Shown piece after piece: positions 16,955 to 24,978 of a stretch of 64,000 bases of DNA. The stretch comes from G963666705 sp963666705. GTDB taxonomy: Bacteria > Pseudomonadota > Alphaproteobacteria > CADEGL01. The notes beneath the pieces were generated by a model, which saw only the letters and a list, made by a program, of their open reading frames with translations, was not told the DNA's origin and did no database searches. The stretch is taken from the NCBI GenBank assembly GCA_963666705.2, contig CAXXKO010000004.1, positions 124,001-188,000 of the forward strand, written 5' to 3'. Both the position numbers and the translations under genes were made by a program. The stretch's first letter is position 1, and the number at the start of each line of letters is the position of its first letter.

Positions 16955-17809
16955 ATGGGGCGCCGTGGGGTGAGCGACGACGACCGTATCCGCGCCTTCG
17001 CGGAGAAGATGAAGGCGCTCTACGATACGCCCATGTACGGCGTGCTGATCCGCATGTGGGGCGAGAATATCCATCTCGGCCTGTTCGAGAGCGCCGACGA
17101 GGACCTCCATACGGGCACCGAGCGGGAGAACGAGCGCCTGGCCGAGGGTGCCGCGCTCCGCCCCGGGCAGGATGTGATCGAGGTCGGCTGCGGCATCGGC
17201 GGGCCGGCGCGCTACATCGCGCGCACCCGCGGCGTGCGCGTCGTGGCCACCAACATCTCGGCGGACCAGCTTCGCATCGCGGCCGAGCGCACCGAGGCCG
17301 CCGGCCTCTCGCACCTGGTGCGCTTCGCGCATGCCGACTTCCACGACCTGCCCTACGCCGACGGGCGCTTCGACTGCTGGTGGTGCCAGGCCGCGATGCT
17401 CCACGCCGTCGACAAGGCCCGGGTCTTGCGTGAGGCGTGGCGCGTCCTGAAGCCCGGCGGGCGCCTCGTGCTGACCGAGCTGGTCGCCACCGGCGAGATG
17501 GACCCGGCCGCGCGCGCGGCCTTCGACGACCGCGCACACTCACCCGGCATGTGGCGCATGGCCGAGCTCGACGCGGCGCTGCCGGCGGCCGGCTTCGAGG
17601 TGCTGGAGCGCGAGGACTGGACGAACAGCGCGCTCATCGGCTGGGAGAAGGCGCGCGAGGCCACCGAGGCCATGCGCGCGCAATTCGAGCCCGAGGTCGG
17701 CAAGGCGCCCGTGGACGTGACCGTCGAGCGTTACCGCCTATGGGCCGACGTGACCAGGGCCGGCCAGGTGGGCTGGTGCTACTACGCCGCGCGCAAGCCC
17801 ATGGGCTGA
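16955..17809 (+). CDS. SAM-dependent methyltransferase (sarcosine/dimethylglycine methyltransferase-like)
   Basis: 284 residues. Motif I is DVIEVGCGIGGPARYIA, followed by the acidic loop VVATNIS and the post-I region FDCWWCQAAMLHAVD, which are class I Rossmann methyltransferase features. The pattern GENIHLGLFE...ERLAEGAALRPGQ resembles the UbiE/GSMT-SDMT group that methylates small molecules. The substrate is not determined. It is followed 18 bp later by the Ldh-family gene, probably in the same transcript. A GTG 15 nt downstream (VSDDDRIR) is an alternative start. Confidence 0.78.
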   Translation: MGRRGVSDDDRIRAFAEKMKALYDTPMYGVLIRMWGENIHLGLFESADEDLHTGTERENERLAEGAALRPGQDVIEVGCGIGGPARYIARTRGVRVVATNISADQLRIAAERTEAAGLSHLVRFAHADFHDLPYADGRFDCWWCQAAMLHAVDKARVLREAWRVLKPGGRLVLTELVATGEMDPAARAAFDDRAHSPGMWRMAELDAALPAAGFEVLEREDWTNSALIGWEKAREATEAMRAQFEPEVGKAPVDVTVERYRLWADVTRAGQVGWCYYAARKPMG

Positions 17810-17827
17810 AGTGGAAGGAGACGTCGA

Positions 17828-18979
17828 ATGCCCGTCAGAAGCGCCGATTACCTGACCAAGCTCTATATTGCCATCGCCCGGGCCTGGGGGGTGCCGGAGC
17901 ACCAGGCCAGGATCTTCGCCCGCGCCATCCTGACCGGCGACCTCATGGGCCAGCACGGCCAGGGCGCCGCCATCGTCCAGATCTGCCACCTGTTCCACGC
18001 CCACGGCCAGCTCAACACCACGGCCGAGCCGTTGGTCGAACAGGAGAAGCCGAACTTCGCCGTGCTAAACGGCCAGAAGGCCCTCGGCCAGTACGTCCTG
18101 ACCCGGGCCATGGAGATGGCGATCGAGAAGGCGAAGCAGTGCACCATCGGCACCGTCTGGGTCCATAACTGGCACGACGCCGGCTGTATCGCGGCCTATG
18201 CCCGCCTCGCCCTCGAGCACGACTGCGTCGGGCTCGTCACCATCAACTCGGTACCGCTCACGGCCCCCTTGGGCGGCATGGACATGCTGATGAGCGCGGC
18301 CCCTTTCTGCTTCGCCTGCCCGGCCGGCGAGAAGCGGCCCATCCTCGGCGACATGGCGCTCTGCGGCACCTGGGACTTCCACATGGTGAAGGCCATGAAG
18401 GAGGGCAGGAAGCTCGACCAGAAGCTGCTCATCGATCCCAGGACGGGGGAGCTGACCGACGACCCGACGGCGGTCGTCGAGGACGCGACGAGCCGCACCA
18501 CGCCCATTCGCGGCGCCACCGTCTTCCCCGACCACAAGCTCTTCCTCCTCAATATCTTCGCAGAGATCATGACCGGGCTTCTGACGCCGGGCGGCATGAC
18601 CTCGAACCAGCTCCAGTACCCGACCAGCGACTACGTCGAGGCGGGCGTGGAGGTGAACCGCGGCGGCGGCGGCTGGTGCATGGCCGTGAATATCGCCGAC
18701 CTGATGCCGGTCGCGGACTTCAAGGCCAAGGTGGACACCTGGATCCGCGCCATAAAAGCCTCGCGTCTCCTGAAGGGGGTGGCGGAGATCCGCATCCCGG
18801 GCGAGCACGCCCTCGGCCTGGAAGAGCGCCGGCTGGTGGAGGGGGTGCCCCTGCGCGAGGAGCACTGGGAGCATCTGGTGCGCATGGCCGGGGAGCTGGG
18901 GGTGGACATGGAGGCGCCGCGAGGGGGCGCTTTCAGTCCGCCTGGAAATTTACCACCAAGGCACGAAGGCACCAAGTGA
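17828..18979 (+). CDS. Ldh family (malate/L-lactate/sulfolactate) oxidoreductase
   Basis: 383 residues of the type-2 malate/lactate dehydrogenase fold (COG2055), which uses NAD(P) without a Rossmann fold. Visible features are DLMGQHGQGAAIV, replacing the usual RGHDSHG, and NSVPLTAPLGGMDMLMSAAP near residue 140 where the family has its substrate loop. It probably oxidises or reduces a 2-hydroxy/2-keto acid. The last ten codons (NLPPRHEGTK) are made by the left arm of a dispersed inverted repeat, so the native C-terminus has been replaced or extended. Confidence 0.8.
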   Translation: MPVRSADYLTKLYIAIARAWGVPEHQARIFARAILTGDLMGQHGQGAAIVQICHLFHAHGQLNTTAEPLVEQEKPNFAVLNGQKALGQYVLTRAMEMAIEKAKQCTIGTVWVHNWHDAGCIAAYARLALEHDCVGLVTINSVPLTAPLGGMDMLMSAAPFCFACPAGEKRPILGDMALCGTWDFHMVKAMKEGRKLDQKLLIDPRTGELTDDPTAVVEDATSRTTPIRGATVFPDHKLFLLNIFAEIMTGLLTPGGMTSNQLQYPTSDYVEAGVEVNRGGGGWCMAVNIADLMPVADFKAKVDTWIRAIKASRLLKGVAEIRIPGEHALGLEERRLVEGVPLREEHWEHLVRMAGELGVDMEAPRGGAFSPPGNLPPRHEGTK

Positions 18980-19034
18980 GCGGCGCGAACGTGTGTCCCT
19001 GGCGCCTTTCCGTCTTGGTGCCTTGGTGGTGAAT
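18947..19034. repeat. Inverted repeat of CACCAAGGCAC type
   Basis: The left arm at 18947-18976 (AATTTACCACCAAGGCACGA... ACCAAG) pairs with the right arm at 19014-19034 (CTTGGTGCCTTGGTGGTGAA), apart from an 8-base insertion and one mismatch. Repeats of the ACCAAGGCACCAAG kind are scattered in many bacterial genomes between genes. Here it forms the end of the upstream coding sequence and may also act as a terminator hairpin. Confidence 0.65.
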
Positions 19035-19041
19035 TGATGTC

Positions 19042-19070
19042 GCCCCCCGGCTCTACCGCCGGCCGGGGGC
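19042..19070 (+). terminator. GC-rich hairpin after the Ldh-family gene
   Basis: CCCCCCGGC and GCCGGCCGGGGG around a short loop can form a strong stem. No T tract follows, so intrinsic termination is uncertain; it sits just before the next promoter. Confidence 0.35.
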
Positions 19071-19113
19071 TTGACGTTCACTGGATGAACCGGTATGCGT
19101 TCATATAGTGAAC
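19071..19113 (+). promoter_or_regulatory. Promoter with two GTTCA-N5-TGAAC palindromes
   Basis: TTGACG at 19071-19076 and TATGCG at 19094-19099 are 17 bp apart, a plausible -35/-10 pair. GTTCA-CTGGA-TGAAC at 19076-19090 and GTTCA-TATAG-TGAAC at 19099-19113 are perfect palindromes whose centres are 23 bp apart. The same pair type occurs at 44617-44664. The second palindrome covers an in-frame GTG at 19108, which argues that the regulator starts further downstream. Confidence 0.6.
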
Positions 19114-19176
19114 GAGTGGGTCGGCCGTCGGGCGCCGCCCGTGGGGCGTTCGGCGTGGCCTGGAGGGGCGTTCAGG

Positions 19177-19860
19177 GTGGCGGAGAGAGCGGGCCGGTCG
19201 CCGGCCATCGACAGCGAGAGCGAGATCACGCTCGGCCTCCTCGAGGCAGTGCAGGCGGACGGCGCGCTGACCCAGCGCTCGGCCGCGAGCCAGCTCGGCA
19301 TCGCCCTCGGCCTCACCAACGCCTATCTCAAGCGCTGCGTCAAGAAGGGCCTGATCAAGGTCAAGCAGGTGCCGCCCAACCGCTACAGCTACTACCTGAC
19401 ACCCAAGGGCTTCACCGAGAAGTCGCGCCTTACGGCCGAGTACCTCTCCTATTCCTTCACCATCTTCCGCCGCGCGCGCAACGAGTGCGCCGACATCTTC
19501 GGCGACTGCGCCGGGCGCGGCTGGCGCCGCGTCGCCCTCTGCGGCACCGGCGACGTGGCCGAGATCGCCACCCTGTGCGCGCGCGAACAGCCCGAGGTGG
19601 AGATCGCGGGCGTGGTGGCGCGCGAGCCCGGGCTCGACCGCGCGGCGGGCTACCTCGGCCTGCCGCTCGCCGCCTACCTCATGGAGCTGGGGCCCGTCGA
19701 CGCCGTTATCCTCACGGACCTGCGCGCGCCCCAGGCCACCTACGACTGGCTGCGCGGGCAGCTGCCGGACGACCGCGTGCTCGCCCCACCGTTCCTGCGC
19801 GTGACCCGCGCGGCGGGCGATACGGGCGCGGCGGGCGATTCGAGCGAGTCCCGGGCATGA
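19177..19860 (+). CDS. Winged-helix regulator with C-terminal Rossmann-like domain
   Basis: 227 residues from GTG 19177, chosen because GGAGG lies about 10 nt upstream and because the alternative GTG at 19108 falls inside an operator. Residues 15-80 form a winged helix (GALTQRSAASQLGIALGLTN and AYLKRCVKKGLIKVKQVPPN), as in EPS-associated MarR-like regulators. The C-terminal part has WRRVALCGTGDVAEIATLCA and PVDAVILTDLRAPQ, a Rossmann-like pattern that might sense a nucleotide or sugar. The stop overlaps the RfaH-like start (ATGA), so both are made together. Its own promoter carries the paired palindromes, suggesting autoregulation. Confidence 0.75.
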   Translation: MAERAGRSPAIDSESEITLGLLEAVQADGALTQRSAASQLGIALGLTNAYLKRCVKKGLIKVKQVPPNRYSYYLTPKGFTEKSRLTAEYLSYSFTIFRRARNECADIFGDCAGRGWRRVALCGTGDVAEIATLCAREQPEVEIAGVVAREPGLDRAAGYLGLPLAAYLMELGPVDAVILTDLRAPQATYDWLRGQLPDDRVLAPPFLRVTRAAGDTGAAGDSSESRA

Positions 19861-20360
19861 GCCGGTGGTATGTGGCCCAGACCCAGGCGCGGGGCGAGCT
19901 GCGGGCGCTCGCCAACCTCGAGCGCCAGGGCTTCAGCACCTATCTGCCCCAGTACCACAAGCGCCGGCGCCATGCCCGCAAGACCGACTGGGTGCGCGCG
20001 CCACTGTTCCCGCGCTACATCTTCATCAATCTCGATCCCGCGGCCGCGCGCTGGCGCGCCATCGGCTCGACCATCGGCGTCGCCCACCTGATCTGCGCCG
20101 AGGACCGGCCGCTGCCCGTTCCCGACGGCGTGGTCGAGGACATCCGCGCGCGGGAGACCGGCGAGGGCATCGTGGCCATCGACGAAGTGCCGCCCTTCGC
20201 CAAGGGCGAGGCTGTGCGCGTCACCACCGGCCCGCTGGCCGCGCTCGTCGGCCTCTTCGAGGACATGACCGACGGCGAGCGCGTCACGGTGCTGTTCGAC
20301 CTGCTTGGCCGGCAAATGCGGGTGTGCGTCCCGGCCGACCACCTCACAGCCTTCGCCTGA
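19857..20360 (+). CDS. RfaH-like (NusG paralog) transcription antiterminator
   Basis: 167 residues. The NGN domain is clear: SRWYVAQTQARGELRALANL and then APLFPRYIFINLDPAAARW, with IGVAHLICAED. This resembles RfaH (EPLFPNYLFVEFDP, TRGVSHFV) more than housekeeping NusG. A short KOW-type C-terminus follows (FAKGEAVRVTTGPLAALVGLF). RfaH proteins bind elongating RNA polymerase at ops sites and suppress termination in long surface-polysaccharide operons. An exact ops sequence lies in the capsule leader at 44745-44756. It is co-translated with the winged-helix regulator. Cytosolic. Confidence 0.85.
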   Translation: MSRWYVAQTQARGELRALANLERQGFSTYLPQYHKRRRHARKTDWVRAPLFPRYIFINLDPAAARWRAIGSTIGVAHLICAEDRPLPVPDGVVEDIRARETGEGIVAIDEVPPFAKGEAVRVTTGPLAALVGLFEDMTDGERVTVLFDLLGRQMRVCVPADHLTAFA

Positions 20361-20455
20361 GAGCGGGCTCCGTGGCGGGTGGATTGCGGGCGCGCGCGCG
20401 AATCTGATAGGACTTGCCCGGCTCCACCAACCAACTGGCGGGCAAACGACAATCC

Positions 20456-21433
20456 ATGCGCGGCACTGCGGGCCTTGCGCTCAAGCTGGGAGTCTCCGGC
20501 GGGCTGATCTGGCTTATTCTGAGCCGCGTCGAGCTCTCCGAGGTCGGCGCGCGGCTGGCGGCCTTTCCCGTCCCCGCGGCGATCCTGGTGCTCGCGCTCA
20601 GCTTGGCTCAATACGGTGTCGCCGCCGAACGTTGGCGCGCCATACTCGCGGCACTGGGCTTCACCCTCGACCGCGGCGCGGCACTTCGCATCACGGCCAT
20701 CGGCCTCTTCTTCAACCAGGGCCTTCCCTCCACGATCGGCGGCGACGCGTTCCGCGTCTATTACGCCCGCCTGTCCGAAGTGGGCCTGGGCGACGCCATC
20801 CGCTCCGTCCTCATCGACCGCGCGGCCGGCTTGGCGGGCATCCTCCTGATCGTGGCCGCCGGGCTCGTGCCCATGGCGGGGATGGTCGAGGATACGGCGC
20901 CGCGCTTGGCGCTCGGCATATTCGTCTCGGTCGGCGCGGCCGGCTTCGGCGTGGTGCTATCGATCCGCGGAACCCTGGCTGATCGGTTGGCACGGCGGCG
21001 CCCGTTCAAGCAACTGGTGATGCTGTCCGAGGGCGCGCGCCGGGTGTTCCTCTCGCGCCGAGCCGCCTTCCGGGTGATGGGCGCGTCGCTCGCAATCCAC
21101 CTCTTGGCCATCCTCAAGATTTATGTCTGCGCGGTGGCCATCGGCGCGCCGCTCGACCTCCTCCAATCACTCGTCCTGGTGCCGCCCGTGATCCTTCTGT
21201 CGGTCGTGCCCATTTCGATCGCCGGCTGGGGCGTGCGCGAGGCGGCCATGGTGGTGGCGCTGGGCTTTGCCGGCATCGCCCCGGCCGAGGCGATCACCAT
21301 TTCGCTGGCATTCGGCCTGAGCATGGTGATCATGGGATTGCCCGGCGCGGTGTTGTGGCTGGCTGGGGGCCGGGTCCGCCCGCCCGTGGTCGGGGCCATG
21401 ACCGCGCCCGCCGTCAAGCCGCGCGTGCCGTGA
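20456..21433 (+). CDS. Lysylphosphatidylglycerol synthase TM-domain / flippase-like membrane protein
   Basis: 325 residues from ATG 20456, with about seven to eight hydrophobic segments. GLFFNQGLPSTIGGDAFRVY and VPISIAGWGVREAAMVVALG are hallmarks of the UPF0104/AglD-like family. Members sit in the inner membrane and are suggested to move or handle polyprenyl- or lipid-linked sugars. It heads a three-gene overlapping operon with a methyltransferase and a GT39 enzyme. A second paralog lies at 30278-31249 in a mirror-image module. Confidence 0.82.
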   Translation: MRGTAGLALKLGVSGGLIWLILSRVELSEVGARLAAFPVPAAILVLALSLAQYGVAAERWRAILAALGFTLDRGAALRITAIGLFFNQGLPSTIGGDAFRVYYARLSEVGLGDAIRSVLIDRAAGLAGILLIVAAGLVPMAGMVEDTAPRLALGIFVSVGAAGFGVVLSIRGTLADRLARRRPFKQLVMLSEGARRVFLSRRAAFRVMGASLAIHLLAILKIYVCAVAIGAPLDLLQSLVLVPPVILLSVVPISIAGWGVREAAMVVALGFAGIAPAEAITISLAFGLSMVIMGLPGAVLWLAGGRVRPPVVGAMTAPAVKPRVP

Positions 21434-22176
21434 GCGGGCGGCGGCGAATGGAGCCCGACCCACGCCTTGCGGAGATGCGCGCGGCCTGGGAGGACAAGCC
21501 CGCGCTGCGGGCTGTCTATGCCGATTATTACCGGCGCCTCGCGGGGGCGCTGCAGCCGGGCCCGACATTGGAAGTCGGTGGCGGGGCCGGCAACCTCAAG
21601 AGCTTCGCGCCCGGGGTCCTCTCCAAGGATATCCTCGAGGCCCCTTGGCTCGACCTCATGGCCGACGCGCATGCCTTGCCCTTTGCCGATGGGAGCTTCG
21701 AGAACGTGGTCATGCTCGACGTGCTTCACCATATCGAGCGACCGCGCGCCTTTCTCGGCGAAGCCGCGCGCATCCTGCGGCCGGGAGGGCGGTTGGCCAT
21801 GATCGAACCGGCCATCACGCCCCTCAGCTGGTTGTTCTACAACTTCCTTCATCCCGAGCCGGTCATCCTCGGCCACGACCCATTGGCCGATCGGCCACCC
21901 GTGCCCGGGCGCGACCCCTTCGAGGCCAACCAAGCGATTCCCAGCCTCATGTTCGGGCGCCACCGGCGCCGGTTCGAGGCCGCGTTCCCGGCCTTCGGCA
22001 TCATGGCGGTAGAACGGCTGAGCTTCCTCGCCTATCCGCTCTCCGGCGGCTATCGGTCGTGGAGCCTGTTACCCGAGCGGCTGGTGGAGGCGATGATCCG
22101 GGTGGAGGGCGCCCTGGCGCCGGCGTTGGGCCGACTCGCGGCCTTCCGCTTGTTTGTCGTGCTGGACCGGGCGTGA
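21430..22176 (+). CDS. Class I SAM-dependent methyltransferase
   Basis: 248 residues if the GTG of the GTGA overlap is used, as for the next gene; ATG 21448 (MEPDPRLAEM) is an alternative. TLEVGGGAGNLKSF is motif I, and DAHALPFADGSFENVVMLDV then LHHIERPRAFLGEAARILRP are standard motif II/III regions of the methyltransferase_11 family. The C-terminal half is longer and aromatic-rich. Its place between a flippase-like protein and a lipid-sugar glycosyltransferase suggests it modifies a glycan or lipid. Confidence 0.82.
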   Translation: MSGRRRMEPDPRLAEMRAAWEDKPALRAVYADYYRRLAGALQPGPTLEVGGGAGNLKSFAPGVLSKDILEAPWLDLMADAHALPFADGSFENVVMLDVLHHIERPRAFLGEAARILRPGGRLAMIEPAITPLSWLFYNFLHPEPVILGHDPLADRPPVPGRDPFEANQAIPSLMFGRHRRRFEAAFPAFGIMAVERLSFLAYPLSGGYRSWSLLPERLVEAMIRVEGALAPALGRLAAFRLFVVLDRA

Positions 22177-23522
22177 GCGCCCGCGGCGCCCTCGCGGTCT
22201 TCGCGCTCGCGTTTCTCGCACGCGCGGTCAACATCGCATTCCTTTCGGCGCCGGCGGGCGAATTCTTCATGGACGATTCGAGCGGGTATTGGCGCGAGGC
22301 CGGGGAGCTCCTGGAGAAGGGCTGGTTCCACTGGGTTGGCGGTGACGGCTCGACCCTCCTCGACCGGCGTCCGCCCCTCTACATGTATTTCCTCGGGCTG
22401 GTCCGGGCCCTGTTCGGCGCTTCCCTCACGGCCGCGGCGACGGTCCAGGCCGTGCTCGACTCGATGACCTGCGTGGTGATCGCCCTTCTGGGCGGCCTCC
22501 TGCGCCCGCGCATCGGCCTCGTCGCCGGGATCCTTGCCGCCCTGTGGCCCAACCTCATCATCCACAGCGCGCTCATCGTCTCGGATACGCTGTTCCTGTT
22601 TCTGTTCACGCCGCTGCTCTATGCCGGTGCGCGCTTCGTCATGAACGGGGATTGGCGCTGGATGCTGGCGGCGGGCCTGTTCTTCGGCTTCGCCGTGATG
22701 ACGCGGAACGCGATCCAGTTCCTCCCCCCCGCGATTCTCCTGGTGGCGCTCGCTGTCCCGCTTCGCCAGGGCCGGGGCTGGGGCGCGGCAATTTGGGCCA
22801 TGCTCGCCTTCGCCATCGCGGCGGTACCGTTGCCCGGCGCGCTCCTCGCCCGCAATGCCGTGATGTTCGAAACCCCGGCCCTGACCGCGCAGGCCGGCAA
22901 CCACCTCCTCAACTGGGTGGTGCCGGAAGTGCGGTTCGCGGCCGACGGCGCCATGCCCAACGCGACCCGGGCCGAGAACGCAATCAAGTTCGAGGCGTAT
23001 CTGAAGACCCGCGACCTGGCACAGAACCGCATGTCCACCTTCGCCATCGACAAGGCGATGATGGCCGTTGCCCGTGCGGAGCTGGCGCGGCTGCCGGCGG
23101 GAGCCTATCTCGAAGCCTGGGCCATGGGCATGGTCACGAATCTGGCGGCACCGCCCTTGATCTCCGACGCGCGCATGCGCGCCCTGCCGAAACCGAGCTT
23201 CACCGAAACCGCGGGCGCCACCTTCAGCGACCGGATCATGACCTTCCTGTTCGCGGGTAAGGGCCTCTATCAGACCCTAGTTCTCGCCGGGCTGGCCTTC
23301 ATGGCCATGGCCGGCATCCTCGAGCTTTGGGGCTTCGTCCGGCTGCTGGCGGGCTGGCCCTGGATTGGTGCGCTGGCCGCCGGCCTCGTCCTCTATCTCC
23401 TCCTCGTCACCGGGCCCGTGGCGGCGCCCAAATACCGCTTGGCTATCGAGCCCGTGCTGATCGTGCTCGCCGCCCTCGCGCTCACCGACTTCGCCAGGCG
23501 TCTCGGGCGAAGACGGATCTGA
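22173..23522 (+). CDS. Glycosyltransferase family 39/83-type (ArnT/PMT-like) membrane protein
   Basis: 449 residues from GTG 22173 (GTGA overlap). The first loop carries MDDSSGYWREAGELLEKGWF, an acidic segment after the first helix like the DD/DE motif of PMT/ArnT enzymes, then RRPPLYMYFLGLVRALFG. About ten to eleven hydrophobic helices follow. These enzymes transfer a sugar from a polyprenyl-phosphate donor on the periplasmic side. Acceptor and sugar unknown. The last gene of its operon; a near-perfect hairpin follows the stop immediately. Confidence 0.8.
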   Translation: MSARGALAVFALAFLARAVNIAFLSAPAGEFFMDDSSGYWREAGELLEKGWFHWVGGDGSTLLDRRPPLYMYFLGLVRALFGASLTAAATVQAVLDSMTCVVIALLGGLLRPRIGLVAGILAALWPNLIIHSALIVSDTLFLFLFTPLLYAGARFVMNGDWRWMLAAGLFFGFAVMTRNAIQFLPPAILLVALAVPLRQGRGWGAAIWAMLAFAIAAVPLPGALLARNAVMFETPALTAQAGNHLLNWVVPEVRFAADGAMPNATRAENAIKFEAYLKTRDLAQNRMSTFAIDKAMMAVARAELARLPAGAYLEAWAMGMVTNLAAPPLISDARMRALPKPSFTETAGATFSDRIMTFLFAGKGLYQTLVLAGLAFMAMAGILELWGFVRLLAGWPWIGALAAGLVLYLLLVTGPVAAPKYRLAIEPVLIVLAALALTDFARRLGRRRI

Positions 23523-23557
23523 CTGGAGCGTTTCCAGTTCGCCTGGAATCGCTCCAG
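23523..23557 (+). terminator. Hairpin directly after the GT39 stop
   Basis: CTGGAGCGTTTCCAG and CTGGAATCGCTCCAG (14 of 15 positions pair) surround a 5-base loop. A second perfect inverted repeat GCGGACCA-TT-TGGTCCGC is at 23601-23618. Neither has a T tract; they may be terminators or a dispersed palindromic unit. Confidence 0.45.
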
Positions 23558-23712
23558 GCCGCAAGGCGGCCCGCCGGTCGTCCGGCGCGCCCGCGCAGGC
23601 GCGGACCATTTGGTCCGCTGCCGCGAGCGAAATAGAGTACTAGTACCCACTTTCATAATTCCGTGTGCCATACGACGGCGCTCCGAGGTTTCCGGCTATG
23701 TGTGGACGGCCC

Positions 23713-23946
23713 TGATTTGGCAAGGTTTGAATTGACGGTATTACAAGTTGGTCGGGTGCAGCTATGTGTCCGGCCTGTTTGCGCGATACGACGACCGCTG
23801 GCCCTAATGCGATCCGCGGATTGGGTCCCAACTAGAAGCACGAGCTCAGTTGCCCTCTAGCCGAGGCGGGTTTTCCCGATCCCCGGTGTTCGACCGGTCT
23901 TGCATTACCTCACGTTCACCCTGCCAAAGTCGTTACATCCTCCGCC
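23713..23946 (-). ncRNA. Possible bridge/seek RNA region of the IS1111-like element
   Basis: IS1111-type elements are reported to encode their guide RNA in the non-coding end downstream of the transposase; this 234-bp stretch is that end here. On the minus strand it contains CGGCTAG (from 23857-23863), identical to the MITE sequence CGGCTAG that was the insertion target. No folding was computed, so this is inference. Confidence 0.35.
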
Positions 23947-24978
23947 TCACGCTTTGGCCACCACCGGCTGGCGATAGGTTTCACCGGTCGCCAGCAGCGC
24001 CCAGGCGGTTCGCGCGTTCTTGTTGGCCAATGCCACGGCTGCGACCTTCGCCGGTTTGCGCCGCACGAGATCGGCGAGCCACGGGTTCTTCTCGAAGTTT
24101 GTCTTGCGTCCCTGTCGGATCACGGACATGGCGCCGGCGACCAGCAGCCATCGGAGATATTGATCGCCCTGTTTGGAGATCCGCCCCATGCGTTCCTTGC
24201 CGCCGGTCGAGCTCTGCTTGGGGACCAGACCGATCCAGGCCGCCAGCTCGCGGCCGGATTTGAAAACCGAAGGGTCCGACACCGAGGCGACGAGCGCGGT
24301 GGCGATGATCGGTCCGATACCGGGAATGGTCTCCAGACGACGGCTGGCCTCGTCCGAGCGATGCCAGGCGTGGATGCGGCGCTCAGTGCAAGCCGCTTCC
24401 CGCTCCACGGTCGCCAGCGCAGCGGCCAAGCTCTCGAGACAGCGCCGCGCGACAGAAGGAACGCGCTCATCCGCCGCATCGGCGATGACGACGAGCAGCG
24501 CCTTCAATCCCCGAACGCCAACAGGCGCCACGATGCCGAACTCGGCCAAATGCGCGCGCATCGCGTTCACAAGCATGGTGCGCTGACGGACCAACAGCGA
24601 GCGGGTTCGGTGCAACATCATGAGGCCTTGCCGCTCCGCGCTCTTCACCGCGACAAAGCGCATGGTGGGACGCGTCATCGCCTCGCAGATCGCTTCGGCA
24701 TCGGCCGCGTCGTTCTTGTTCCGCTTCACATAGGGCTTCACGTAATTGGCCGGCATGATGCGCGCCGTGTGGCCGAGCGCTTGCAACTCGCGAGCCCAGT
24801 GATGCGATGTCGCGCACGCCTCTACGCCAACCAAACAAGGCGACAGCTTCCCGAAAAAGGGGATCACCTGGCGCCGTCTGAGTTGCCGGCGGATCACCAT
24901 CTTGTTCTCGGCATCAATGCCGTGGACCTGAAAAACGCTCTTCGCCAAATCAAGACCGATCGTGATAACTTCGTTCAT
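23947..24978 (-). CDS. IS110 family transposase
   Basis: 343 residues. The N-terminal RuvC-like DEDD domain shows TIGLDLAKSVFQVHG, LVGVEACATSHHW and VKRNKNDAADAEAICEA. The C-terminal transposase_20 domain has LETIPGIGPIIATALVA and FKSGRELAAWIGLVPKQSST with the serine region, followed by RISKQGDQYLRWLLVAGA. It is intact. This recombinase family uses an RNA guide to choose its target. Start ATG 24978. Confidence 0.93.
   Translation of the reverse strand: MNEVITIGLDLAKSVFQVHGIDAENKMVIRRQLRRRQVIPFFGKLSPCLVGVEACATSHHWARELQALGHTARIMPANYVKPYVKRNKNDAADAEAICEAMTRPTMRFVAVKSAERQGLMMLHRTRSLLVRQRTMLVNAMRAHLAEFGIVAPVGVRGLKALLVVIADAADERVPSVARRCLESLAAALATVEREAACTERRIHAWHRSDEASRRLETIPGIGPIIATALVASVSDPSVFKSGRELAAWIGLVPKQSSTGGKERMGRISKQGDQYLRWLLVAGAMSVIRQGRKTNFEKNPWLADLVRRKPAKVAAVALANKNARTAWALLATGETYRQPVVAKA

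Noticed and set aside
21984..21995. Second ops-like sequence GGCGGTAGAACG
   Set aside because: Only 9 of 12 positions match GGCGGTAGCGTG and it lies inside a methyltransferase coding region, far from a leader.
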